This document shows positions 1 through 6,232 of a DNA stretch of 9,104 nucleotides, one piece after another. The stretch covers positions 1 through 9,104 of the forward strand of contig CAZEES010000031.1 of the NCBI GenBank assembly GCA_964511265.1. Direction: 5' to 3'. The notes under the pieces were generated by a model. The model saw only the letters and a program-made list of their open reading frames with translations, was not told the origin of the DNA and did no database searches. Both the position numbers and the translations under genes were made by a program. The DNA is from Nitrosopelagicus sp964511265. GTDB taxonomy: Archaea; Thermoproteota; Nitrososphaeria; Nitrososphaerales; Nitrosopumilaceae. How positions within the stretch are numbered: position 1 is the first letter of the stretch; the number at the start of each line of letters is the position of its first letter.

Positions 1-561
1 GGAGCTGTTGCTGTTCGAAGATTAATTGAAAAAATTGGCAATGTAGATTCAAAAAATATCCTAATCTTTGTTGGAATGGGTAACAATGGCGGTGATGGTC
101 AAGTTATGGCAAGACATCTTGCGGGTCATAATGCAAAAGTCACTGTAATCTTGCTCGGAACACCTGACAAAATTAAAACTGAAGAAAGCAAATGGAATTG
201 GTCAATACTTGAAAAAATGCCTTCTGTCAAATTAATTACTGGTAACTCTACTAATTTTGAATTTAAACCAGATGTGATAGTTGATGGAATTCTAGGTACA
301 GGAATTAACGGTGAAATACGAGAGCCATATGCATCTGCAATCAATTTCATTAATCAAACTAATTGTTACAAATTTGCAGTTGATGTTCCATCAGGAATGG
401 ATCCTCAGACAGGAGAAACTGCTTCACTCTTTACCAAATGTGATATGACTGTAACTTTCCACAAAATGAAGCAAGGAATTCCTAAGAGAAAAGACCTCAC
501 TGGAGAATTATTTGCAGAAAAAATAGGAATTCCGCCAGAAGCAGAGATTGATGTCTTATGA
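1..561 (+). CDS. nnrE: NAD(P)H-hydrate epimerase, YjeF N-terminal domain (5' end outside window)
   Basis: This enzyme epimerises the R and S forms of hydrated NADH/NADPH (NAD(P)HX), a cytosolic metabolite-repair step before an ATP/ADP-dependent dehydratase restores the cofactor. The reading frame is open from base 1, so the true start lies upstream. Visible YjeF_N hallmarks are the phosphate-binding GNNGGDG (fragment residues 27-33), DGILGTG (about 90-96), and FAVDVPSGMDP, whose Asp (fragment residue 128, codon 382-384) is the conserved catalytic-type Asp. TVTFHKMKQG follows near the end. The protein stops soon after this domain, so it is a stand-alone epimerase; the NnrD kinase-like dehydratase often fused to it is absent here and must be encoded elsewhere. 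Its TGA stop overlaps the next gene's ATG (ATGA), indicating co-transcription and translational coupling with the hydrolase. Confidence 0.9.
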   Translation, partial: GAVAVRRLIEKIGNVDSKNILIFVGMGNNGGDGQVMARHLAGHNAKVTVILLGTPDKIKTEESKWNWSILEKMPSVKLITGNSTNFEFKPDVIVDGILGTGINGEIREPYASAINFINQTNCYKFAVDVPSGMDPQTGETASLFTKCDMTVTFHKMKQGIPKRKDLTGELFAEKIGIPPEAEIDVL

Positions 562-1169
562 TAGTTTATCAAATTCCAGTAGGACCCATGCAAAATTTTT
601 CTTACATAGCTGAAGATGAATCAACTCATGAAGCAATTATAATTGATCCCTCTTGGAATTTAGAAAAAATAATCACTCTAATTGACGAACAAAATCTTAT
701 TCCAAAATACATCATCAATACCCATTGGCATGATGATCATACAAGAGGAAATGAAGAATTAGCAAAAAAATTAAGCGTTAAGATTGTACAACACGAGGCG
801 TCAACTCTGCAAAATGATATAACTGTAAAAAATGGTGATTCGATCAAATTTGGATGTTCAGAACTTTTAGTCCATCACACTCCTGGTCATTCTAAAGATA
901 GTATTTGTCTTGTAGGTGATGGAAAAATCTTTTCAGGCGATACTCTCTTTGTTGGAAATTGTGGAAGAATTGATCTACCTGGTGGTAGTGCAAATGAGCT
1001 TTATCATAGCTTATTTGATGTACTCCATAGCTTGGATGATGATCTTGTATTATATCCTGGTCATGATTATGGCATGTCTAAAACATCTACTATTGGTAAT
1101 GAAAAAACTACGAACCCTGTAATGCAAAAAATCTCTGAAGATTCTTTTGTAGATAGAATGGGTGGATAA
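558..1169 (+). CDS. Metallo-beta-lactamase-fold hydrolase, ETHE1 / glyoxalase II-like
   Basis: This is a 203-residue cytosolic MBL-fold enzyme. The metal-ligand set is complete: THWHDDH (H56, H58, D60, H61), H111 in HTPGHS, D128 in FSGDTLF and H169 in YPGHDYG. The GNCGRIDLPGGS segment (133-144) and YPGHDYG resemble the ETHE1-type persulfide dioxygenase branch, where a single Fe is bound by two His and one Asp, more than classical dizinc glyoxalase II. Glyoxalase II also keeps a C-terminal substrate-binding helical domain that is short or absent here. The natural substrate cannot be read from sequence, and glutathione itself is doubtful in this lineage, so a low-molecular-weight thiol persulfide or thioester is only a guess. 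The ATG overlaps the nnrE stop by 4 bp; the 3' end overlaps the next gene by 8 bp. Alternative: a generic MBL hydrolase. Confidence 0.85.
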   Translation: MIVYQIPVGPMQNFSYIAEDESTHEAIIIDPSWNLEKIITLIDEQNLIPKYIINTHWHDDHTRGNEELAKKLSVKIVQHEASTLQNDITVKNGDSIKFGCSELLVHHTPGHSKDSICLVGDGKIFSGDTLFVGNCGRIDLPGGSANELYHSLFDVLHSLDDDLVLYPGHDYGMSKTSTIGNEKTTNPVMQKISEDSFVDRMGG

Positions 1170-2226
1170 ATTGTCAATCATTTGTCACGGAAACGTGGAT
1201 AATGCAAAAAAAATTATCCAAATTTTGTCAAAAAAGCGATTTACTTTTGGTTTAATTGCATCATACAGCGAAACATGTGAGATTCCCGGAATTACTATAG
1301 CCGGTGCTGACAAAGAATTTCTAAAATTTACTGCTCCTGCGGATTCTGAATATATTGAATATGGAAAGTGTGTTTGCATCCCTGGAATCCCTATTTCTCC
1401 CGATGGAAAACCTACACCTGCATTACTGACTCGTGTCTCACTAAACACTGCAAAAATTCCTCATTTTGTTATTAATGCTGGAAGTAAAGTTAGACCTTCT
1501 CTGTGTTATTTTGACGCTGATCTATTTCCAGGAAAAAATATTTCTGAATCTCCTGCCATGACTGTTGATCAAGTAAAATCTGCAATTGAATATGGCAAAA
1601 ATTTGGGGAAAGTTTTGTCACAAAATACTGATTGTCTAGTAATTGGTGAGTCTATTCCTGGAGGAACAACTACCGCACTTGCTGTTTTGAGGGCATTTGG
1701 ACTAGATTGCAATGTTAGTTCTAGTATGCAGAATAATCCTCTGGATCTAAAAAACAAAATTGTTTCTGACTCGTTAAAACGTCAAAAATCTGATAATACA
1801 TTGGATATCATTGCTAATTTTGGAGATCCTATGATGCCTGTATGCGCAGGAATATTATCAACTGCATCGGAAAACTGTCACGTCATTTTGGCAGGTGGAA
1901 CACAAATGCTTGCGGTTTTAAAACTTGCAAAACATCTTGGCTACAATGCTGAAAATTCCGCAATTGGATGTACATCTTATATTATTGATGACTCTCAAGC
2001 AAAATTCCTTACAACCTTGGAACAAATTGATGATGTTGCAGTTCTTTCTTGTGATCCTTGTTTACATAATTCTCAACATTTTGGTCTTCGCTCTTATGCC
2101 GACGGTTTTGTAAAAGAAGGTGCAGGAGCTGGCGGTGCCATAATAGCATCTCTATTAAAAACAGAAAATCACATTGAAAAATTATTCTCTTTATTTGAAA
2201 AAGAATACAAGCGAATTTCTACTTGA
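1162..2226 (+). CDS. cobT: CobT-like nicotinate-nucleotide:dimethylbenzimidazole phosphoribosyltransferase (archaeal, UPF0284 type)
   Basis: The 354-residue protein matches the archaeal UPF0284 group related to bacterial CobT, which transfers phosphoribose from nicotinate mononucleotide to the lower-ligand base of cobalamin, giving alpha-ribazole phosphate in the cytosol. Visible features are a Gly-rich GESIPGGTTTALA (162-174), the segment ANFGDPMMPVCAG (218-230), ILAGGTQML (242-250) and a C-terminal KEGAGAGGA (318-326). E319 there sits where bacterial CobT has its general-base Glu in a similar EG-G-GA motif. Ammonia-oxidising archaea are known cobalamin producers, so the role fits, though the base used is not shown by the sequence. 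I chose the GTG at 1162; it overlaps the hydrolase stop by 8 bp. A TTG at 1171 (starting LSIICHGN) is a credible alternative. The 3' end overlaps glmS tail-to-tail by 8 bp. Confidence 0.78.
   Translation: MDKLSIICHGNVDNAKKIIQILSKKRFTFGLIASYSETCEIPGITIAGADKEFLKFTAPADSEYIEYGKCVCIPGIPISPDGKPTPALLTRVSLNTAKIPHFVINAGSKVRPSLCYFDADLFPGKNISESPAMTVDQVKSAIEYGKNLGKVLSQNTDCLVIGESIPGGTTTALAVLRAFGLDCNVSSSMQNNPLDLKNKIVSDSLKRQKSDNTLDIIANFGDPMMPVCAGILSTASENCHVILAGGTQMLAVLKLAKHLGYNAENSAIGCTSYIIDDSQAKFLTTLEQIDDVAVLSCDPCLHNSQHFGLRSYADGFVKEGAGAGGAIIASLLKTENHIEKLFSLFEKEYKRIST
2197..2204 (-). terminator. Possible T-tract terminator for glmS inside the cobT-like gene
   Basis: Because the cobT-like gene and glmS overlap, glmS transcription must end inside the opposite coding region. 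Read leftward from the glmS stop, the first clear oligo-T is TCTTTTTC here, with another T5 run at about 2177-2181. Archaeal RNA polymerase can stop at short T-tracts without a hairpin. The call rests on position and T content only. Confidence 0.3.
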
Positions 2227-3973
2227 CTGTAACTGATTTCGCTAAATTTCTTGGATAGTCAGGGTCTGTATCTTTTTCTAATGCCGCATAATATGCAAGT
2301 AATTGAATTGGAACTATCTCAATTAATGGATATAATACATCATCCATCTCTGGTATCTCTATCCAATAATCATAAACTGAATTATTATTGTTTGATATTC
2401 CAATAATCTTCGCACCCCTTGCTTTGATCTCATTTGCGCTGTTTAGTGTATCTTGGAATGTGGAATCATTAGGATTGATTATGATCACATATACGTTTGA
2501 ATCCATTAGGGCAAGTGGTCCATGCTTTAATTCTCCGCCTGGTATCCCTTCTGCATGAATGTAGGTTAATTCCTTTAGTTTTAGTGCTGCTTCTTTTGCA
2601 ATTGGAAAATGCATTCCACGTCCCAGTATGTAAATATCTGAAACCTCTTTCAGATCCTTTGCTAATTCCTTTATCTTTGAATTATCTTCTAAAACTTTTG
2701 ATATCCCATCAGAAACTTTCTTCCAATCTAAATTCATACATTGATTACAAATTTTATTTGTAATCTTGTATAATATGGCAAGTTGTGACGTAAAGCTCTT
2801 TGTTGCAGCTACTCCTATCTCCGGCCCACAATTAAGGTTGATTACTGAATCTGATTCTTGTGCTAAAGACGAGTTTAGATGATTGACAATTGACAATATT
2901 TTTGAATTAGATTCTTTTGCAATCTTAACTGCTTCTAAAACATCTGCACTCTCTCCACTTTGTGAAATTGCTATCAATGTAGAATCTTTTTCTATACTGT
3001 CTGGAGAAAACGGCAACTCACTAGAAATTATAGGTTCTATCTTTAGTCTTGCATATTTTGAGAATAAGTATTTTGAAATTCTTGCGGCATTATAACTAGT
3101 CCCACTACCTGTTATGTAGAGATTTTTTGCTTTTGAAATAAAATCTGCAACTTCATCAACTCTCTTGTCATCACCAGCTTGAATAACTGTGGTTGGCTGT
3201 TCTGAGATTTCTTTTAGCGTAAAGTGTGCATAATCGCCTTTATACACATCTGCAAATTCTTTTGAAACCTTGGTTATTTGATATTCTGATTTACTACCAT
3301 CAAATTTTGAGACATTCAATCCATTCTGATTAATTATGACAAAATCCTCATTATCCAGATAAATTACATCATCGGTTTTTTCAATAAAACCAAGTACGTC
3401 ACTAGATAGATAGTGACTATTTTTTCCAATTCCAACAATCAATGGCTCATGAAATCTTGCAGCTGCCAATGTTCCATCCTCAAAAATCACTACAAATGCA
3501 AAATGTCCTTTTAGCTGTGAAACTGTCTTGATCATCGTTTGTTTCACATCTCTTAATTCATCAAAATTTGATTGAATGAGATTTGCTACAACTTCTGTAT
3601 CTGTGTCACTTTGAAATTTGAAGCCCTTTGATGAAAGTGCCTCTTTGATTTCTTGATAATTCTCGATTATACCGTTATGCACGATTGCAATTTTTCCTGA
3701 ATTGCTTGGATGGGGATGAGCATTTTTATCTGAAACTTTTCCATGCGTTGCCCATCTTGTATGACCAATTCCCACCATTCCTGGAAGGTCATCGAGCTGA
3801 ACTCGAGTATTCACTTCAACAACTCTACCTACGCCTTTTTTTACAAGAATTTCACTTTCTGCTTTTGTTGCAACTCCAACACTATCATAACCACGATATT
3901 CCATTTTTTGTAATCCCTTGACAAGAATTGGCGCTGCCAAATTTTTTCCATAATATCCTATAATTGAACACAT
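2219..3973 (-). CDS. glmS: Glutamine--fructose-6-phosphate aminotransferase (isomerizing)
   Basis: GlmS converts fructose-6-phosphate and glutamine to glucosamine-6-phosphate, the entry to UDP-GlcNAc and surface or protein glycans. At 584 residues it is close to family length. The N-terminal class II glutaminase domain (about 1-215) begins MCSIIGYYG, so the ATG is fixed by the Cys2 nucleophile. It also shows GHTRWATHG (70-78), HNGIIENY (99-106) and SDTDTEV (122-128). Two SIS sugar-isomerase domains follow: GSGTSYNAA (289-297) and SQSGESADV (338-346) in the first; GRGMHFPIAKEAALKLKE (451-468) and GGELKHGPLAL (479-489) in the second. The C-terminal PRNLAKSVTV tail, which lines the active site, is intact. 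It lies 46 bp downstream of rps4 on the same strand and has no clear Shine-Dalgarno, so it may be read from the rps13-rps4 transcript, its own promoter, or both. Confidence 0.97.
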   Translation of the reverse strand: MCSIIGYYGKNLAAPILVKGLQKMEYRGYDSVGVATKAESEILVKKGVGRVVEVNTRVQLDDLPGMVGIGHTRWATHGKVSDKNAHPHPSNSGKIAIVHNGIIENYQEIKEALSSKGFKFQSDTDTEVVANLIQSNFDELRDVKQTMIKTVSQLKGHFAFVVIFEDGTLAAARFHEPLIVGIGKNSHYLSSDVLGFIEKTDDVIYLDNEDFVIINQNGLNVSKFDGSKSEYQITKVSKEFADVYKGDYAHFTLKEISEQPTTVIQAGDDKRVDEVADFISKAKNLYITGSGTSYNAARISKYLFSKYARLKIEPIISSELPFSPDSIEKDSTLIAISQSGESADVLEAVKIAKESNSKILSIVNHLNSSLAQESDSVINLNCGPEIGVAATKSFTSQLAILYKITNKICNQCMNLDWKKVSDGISKVLEDNSKIKELAKDLKEVSDIYILGRGMHFPIAKEAALKLKELTYIHAEGIPGGELKHGPLALMDSNVYVIIINPNDSTFQDTLNSANEIKARGAKIIGISNNNNSVYDYWIEIPEMDDVLYPLIEIVPIQLLAYYAALEKDTDPDYPRNLAKSVTVK

Positions 3974-4001
3974 CTTACTAACACAACTTCATCTCTATTA
4001 C

Positions 4002-4019
4002 GCAGATAAGCTTAACTGC
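4002..4019. promoter_or_regulatory. Near-perfect 18-bp palindrome with TATA-like core before glmS
   Basis: GCAGATAAGCTTAACTGC is an inverted repeat with one mismatched pair (8 of 9 positions paired) and no spacer. It fills most of the 46-bp gap between rps4 and glmS. Read on the minus strand it contains TTAAGCTTAT, a TATA-like stretch centred about 37 nt before the glmS ATG, which would give a short leader. With no loop it makes a poor RNA hairpin, so an operator or dyad-containing promoter is more plausible than a terminator. Function is unproven. Confidence 0.35.
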
Positions 4020-4643
4020 TTATTCGGCAGCCTTTTCTTCAGGTTTCTCTTCGACAGTTTCTTCTTTAGATTCTACAACTGTTTCTACTGTCTCAGTTGG
4101 AACTTGTATGTTTTCTGTTTCAGGACTTCCTAAATCTGATTCTGGTTCTGATAAAATTTTATTGTAGATTGATTCAGATGTTAGTTTGATTCTATCTTCT
4201 TCTTCAACTTTTACTACATATGATGGTCTGTTGATAACTCTATCTCCAATCAAAACATGACCGTGTGATATTGCTTGTCTTGCTTGGTAAGGTGTTTTGA
4301 AGAAAAACTTCTTAAAAACAATTGTTTGTAATCTTCTAGCTAACAAATCATTAATCTCTAAATTGAGAACATCATCTAATGTGGCAGTTTTCTCTACTAA
4401 ACCTATGCGTGATAATGAATGCATTAGGATTGGCTCTTCTTTCTCTCTCACTTCTTGTCTTACAGCAAGTAAAGAACGTGCTTGATGTCTTAATCTAGAT
4501 AATTCTGTTCTTGACTTCCAAAGTTCTCTCTTTGTTTTTAATCCAAAAGTTCCTACAGTCTTTAATTCATCCATCTTCAATTCAAAATTAAATGGTCTCT
4601 TTGGCTTCTTCCAAACTCTTCTAAAATTTTTAGTATCTCCCAT
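4020..4643 (-). CDS. rps4: Small-subunit ribosomal protein uS4 with acidic C-terminal tail
   Basis: uS4 binds 16S rRNA early in 30S assembly and helps guard decoding accuracy. The archaeal form is seen: MGDTKNFRRVWKKPKRPF at the N terminus, the helical segment with SRTELSRLRHQARSLLA (44-60), HSLSRIGLVEKTATLDDVL (75-93) and an S4 RNA-binding domain at about 102-146, with RRLQTIVFKK and ARQAISHGHVLIGDR. The conserved part ends near residue 165. Residues 166-207 form a low-complexity tail rich in Glu, Thr, Ser, Pro and Val, beyond what the S4 fold needs. It starts 7 bp after the rps13 stop; AAGGAG at 4654-4659, overlapping the last rps13 codons, is a good ribosome binding site 10 nt before the ATG. 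In many archaea rps11 comes next; here glmS follows. Confidence 0.96.
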   Translation of the reverse strand: MGDTKNFRRVWKKPKRPFNFELKMDELKTVGTFGLKTKRELWKSRTELSRLRHQARSLLAVRQEVREKEEPILMHSLSRIGLVEKTATLDDVLNLEINDLLARRLQTIVFKKFFFKTPYQARQAISHGHVLIGDRVINRPSYVVKVEEEDRIKLTSESIYNKILSEPESDLGSPETENIQVPTETVETVVESKEETVEEKPEEKAAE

Positions 4644-4650
4644 TTTTCAT

Positions 4651-5235
4651 CTACTCCTTTTTCTCTGCTGGTGCTTCCTTTTTCTCTGCTGCTGGTGCTG
4701 TTTCTGCTGGTGCTGCTTCTACGCCATCTGCTGGAACTTCAGCGCCACCACCTGCTGGTGCACCTGCTCCTCCTTTAGCTGGCATAACCTTTCCACCTTT
4801 TGCAACTCCAACTGCACCACCTTTTCGTCCAGTACATCTGGTGCGTTGACCTCTAACTTTTAATCCATACATGTGTCTATAACCTCTCCAGCTGAAAAGT
4901 GCCTTTTCTCTTTCTACGTCATTTCTAATGTTGAATGCAATATCAGATGTAACAAGGTGCATATCTTCTCCAGTTTCAATGTCCTGTCTTCTGTTCAAAA
5001 ACCAGATTGGGAAATCTGCGGCTTTCGGATCTTGTATAATCTTCTCAATTGAAGATATTTGTTCAGTAGTAAGATTACCAATTTTTTGATGTGGAGATAT
5101 TTTTAAAACTTGTAACATTGAATTTGCAAACATGTATCCAATTCCTTTGATCTGGCTAAGTCCAATTAGCATGTTTAGCTCACCATGAATATCATTTCCC
5201 AATATTCTTACCAGATTCTCGTATTGTTCGCTCAA
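4651..5235 (-). CDS. rps13: Small-subunit ribosomal protein uS13 with long Ala/Pro/Lys/Glu-rich tail; TTG start
   Basis: uS13 sits in the 30S head and contacts P-site tRNA and bridge B1 to the large subunit. The 194 residues open with SEQYENLVRILGNDIHGE, followed by the helical GLSQIKGIGYMFANSM (25-40), DFPIWFLNRRQD (74-85) and the C-terminal RNA-binding RGYRHMYGLKVRGQRTR plus CTGRKGG (118-140). The fold ends near residue 147; the remaining ~47 residues are Gly/Ala/Pro-rich and end in two copies of a Glu-Lys-Lys-Glu-containing unit. Archaeal uS13 is usually nearer 150 residues. Bases 5233-5235 read TTG on the minus strand, and the frame closes at a TAA (5260-5262) with no in-frame ATG or GTG between, so TTG is the best start. 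It is first in an operon with rps4. Confidence 0.95.
   Translation of the reverse strand: MSEQYENLVRILGNDIHGELNMLIGLSQIKGIGYMFANSMLQVLKISPHQKIGNLTTEQISSIEKIIQDPKAADFPIWFLNRRQDIETGEDMHLVTSDIAFNIRNDVEREKALFSWRGYRHMYGLKVRGQRTRCTGRKGGAVGVAKGGKVMPAKGGAGAPAGGGAEVPADGVEAAPAETAPAAEKKEAPAEKKE
4656..4691 (-). repeat. Two tandem 21-bp-period repeats coding the uS13 tail
   Basis: The 15-mer CCTTTTTCTCTGCTG occurs at 4656-4670 and 4677-4691, exactly 21 bp apart, and encodes the two Glu-Lys-Lys-Glu units at the uS13 C terminus. Neighbouring GCTGGTGCT-type repeats continue rightward to about 4720. This suggests tail growth by in-frame repeat slippage. Confidence 0.7.
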
Positions 5236-5258
5236 GTAGCAAGATTTTCTATAGCCCC

Positions 5259-5266
5259 ATTAAAAA
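5259..5266 (-). promoter_or_regulatory. TATA-like box for rps13
   Basis: On the minus strand this reads TTTTTAAT, centred about 27 nt before the TTG start. Archaeal transcription starts about 25 nt after the TATA centre, so the rps13 mRNA would be leaderless or nearly so. This spacing supports the TTG start. Confidence 0.5.
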
Positions 5267-5311
5267 CCATGCTCTAAATCATGCCTATCGCTGAACATCT
5301 TTGCTGCATAG

Positions 5312-5319
5312 TATTATAA
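5312..5319 (+). promoter_or_regulatory. TATA-like box for the 104-residue winged-helix-like gene
   Basis: TATTATAA is centred about 26 nt before the ATG at 5342, predicting a leaderless transcript. It lies in the 106-bp gap shared with the divergent rps13 promoter; nothing else recognisable is in that gap. Confidence 0.5.
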
Positions 5320-5341
5320 CTCTCAATATTAGGTTCGAAAT

Positions 5342-5656
5342 ATGACAGATCCAAATAATAATCCTCAAGAAATCTTGGATGTTGTTTTTGATGAAAACAT
5401 CTCTGAAATCTTGGCAGAAATGGAGACTTCACCAAAAAAATGTCAGTTTTTAGCAGAAAAATTCCAACTAACTCCAGACGAATTAGAAGAAAAATTATCT
5501 CTTCTAATTCGACATGAATTTGTTGAAAAATCTGGTTCTGACTCTAACTTGGAATTTTCGGTAAATTCAAAAAAACTATCTGAATTGATAGAAAATTCAC
5601 ACAATTTTGAAAATGTGGATAACGGTTTGGCAAAAATGGATAGTTTTCTTAACTAG
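5342..5656 (+). CDS. Small winged-helix-like protein, hypothetical
   Basis: I do not recognise a named family for this 104-residue acidic soluble protein. Residues 18-64 read like an archaeal winged helix-turn-helix: a first helix (about 18-28), a second and a recognition helix with LAEKFQLTPDELEEKLSLLI (38-57), then a wing-like HEFVEKSG strand. The pattern resembles ArsR-type DNA-binding domains, but there is no metal- or ligand-binding cluster and only one Cys (34). The C-terminal ~35 residues are polar and may be helical. It could be a DNA-binding regulator or a protein-protein winged helix. It diverges from the rps13 operon and overlaps the next gene tail-to-tail by 8 bp, so it is transcribed alone from its own TATA box. 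Confidence 0.7.
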   Translation: MTDPNNNPQEILDVVFDENISEILAEMETSPKKCQFLAEKFQLTPDELEEKLSLLIRHEFVEKSGSDSNLEFSVNSKKLSELIENSHNFENVDNGLAKMDSFLN

Positions 5657-6155
5657 ACTTCTTTTTTCTTTGTCTAATTATCATAAATCCAATTACCATG
5701 ACTCCTGCCATTCCTAATACAATCATGAAAAACCCTATGATGGAAATTGTCACTCCTGTGGAATCTGGTACGTGGCCAATACCTCCAACTACTCCAATAT
5801 CTTCTGGATCTGGGGTATTGATTATTAAAGTGTAAGTTCCATAACTGTCAATCTCAAAATTATCTTCAAATGAATTTCTATCTACTGATACATTTCTAAT
5901 CTTAACATTTGATGGATCTAACACAATAGCTGAAATGTCATATTCTTTCCCTTCTATGGTTTGAATTGCGTACACTCCTTGTGTGTTAATATCTGGATCT
6001 AATTCGGCTATAATTCTTAGTTCAGTTGAACTGTTAATTCTTCCTTCTTCAATCACTAAATCTCCTGTAATTGTTTGTGAACCAAAAATTAGTAACATTG
6101 CACCAATTGCAATCATAATGCCAACAACTATCAAAAATTTTGCTAAATTTATCAT
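5649..6155 (-). CDS. Small two-TM membrane protein with extracytoplasmic beta-domain, hypothetical
   Basis: The 168-residue protein has one hydrophobic segment at about 5-25, a polar domain at 26-133, a second membrane segment at about 135-160 and a basic end RQRKKKSS. By the positive-inside rule both termini are cytoplasmic and the middle domain is outside. That domain alternates hydrophobic and polar residues as in a beta-sandwich, contains SYGTYTLIINTPDP (104-117) and two N-glycosylation sequons (N41-S-S and N88-V-S), and has no Cys. The layout vaguely resembles GOLD/p24-type single-domain proteins, but that is weak. The function is unknown. It is divergent from the multicopper oxidase across a 122-bp gap, so it could share the regulatory site there. 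The ATG at 6155 is the only good start. Confidence 0.72.
   Translation of the reverse strand: MINLAKFLIVVGIMIAIGAMLLIFGSQTITGDLVIEEGRINSSTELRIIAELDPDINTQGVYAIQTIEGKEYDISAIVLDPSNVKIRNVSVDRNSFEDNFEIDSYGTYTLIINTPDPEDIGVVGGIGHVPDSTGVTISIIGFFMIVLGMAGVMVIGFMIIRQRKKKSS
5657..5675 (+). terminator. T-rich terminator after the winged-helix-like gene
   Basis: Immediately after the TAG at 5654-5656 comes a pyrimidine tract with a T6 run and flanking T3s. It fits archaeal T-tract termination. The same bases on the other strand code the Lys-Lys-Lys end of the opposing membrane protein, so one sequence serves both purposes. Confidence 0.5.
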
Positions 6156-6175
6156 GAATGATTTTTTACTCTCAT

Positions 6176-6185
6176 GGATAAATCT
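6176..6185 (-). promoter_or_regulatory. TATA-like box for the two-TM membrane protein
   Basis: On the minus strand this reads AGATTTATCC, centred about 25 nt before the ATG at 6155, which fits a leaderless transcript. The core is less canonical than the box for the divergent oxidase. Confidence 0.35.
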
Positions 6186-6213
6186 GTATTTGTTCTATAT
6201 CTATCCAAAAAAT

Positions 6214-6227
6214 TTAGTTATGGCTAA
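6214..6227. promoter_or_regulatory. Secondary TTAG-N6-CTAA site
   Basis: TTAGTTATGGCTAA shares the outer TTAG and CTAA arms, and the right-hand GGCTAA, with the perfect palindrome that begins 19 bp to its right. The centre is not symmetrical. It may be a weaker second binding site of the same regulator. Confidence 0.35.
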
Positions 6228-6232
6228 AAAAG

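Noticed and set aside
2883..3095. Plus-strand open frames inside glmS (also 2497-2763 and 3685-3921)
   Set aside because: They are shadows of the strongly conserved glmS reading frame and show no domain or start signal of their own.
3974..4019. glmS ribozyme or riboswitch upstream of glmS
   Set aside because: The gap is only 46 bp, far too short for the ribozyme, and shows only the dyad.
4002..4019. Dyad as a rho-independent-style terminator for rps13-rps4
   Set aside because: It has no loop spacer and is not followed by a T-tract on the minus strand.
5236..5341. Possible tRNA or small RNA in the rps13 / winged-helix gap
   Set aside because: I found no cloverleaf, no CCA end and no T-arm-like GTTC block with pairing arms; two promoters account for the gap.
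5649..5662. C-terminal KKSS of the two-TM protein, which looks like a eukaryotic dilysine retrieval signal next to a p24-like layout
   Set aside because: There is no endomembrane transport expected in this lineage; a basic cytoplasmic end following the positive-inside rule explains it.
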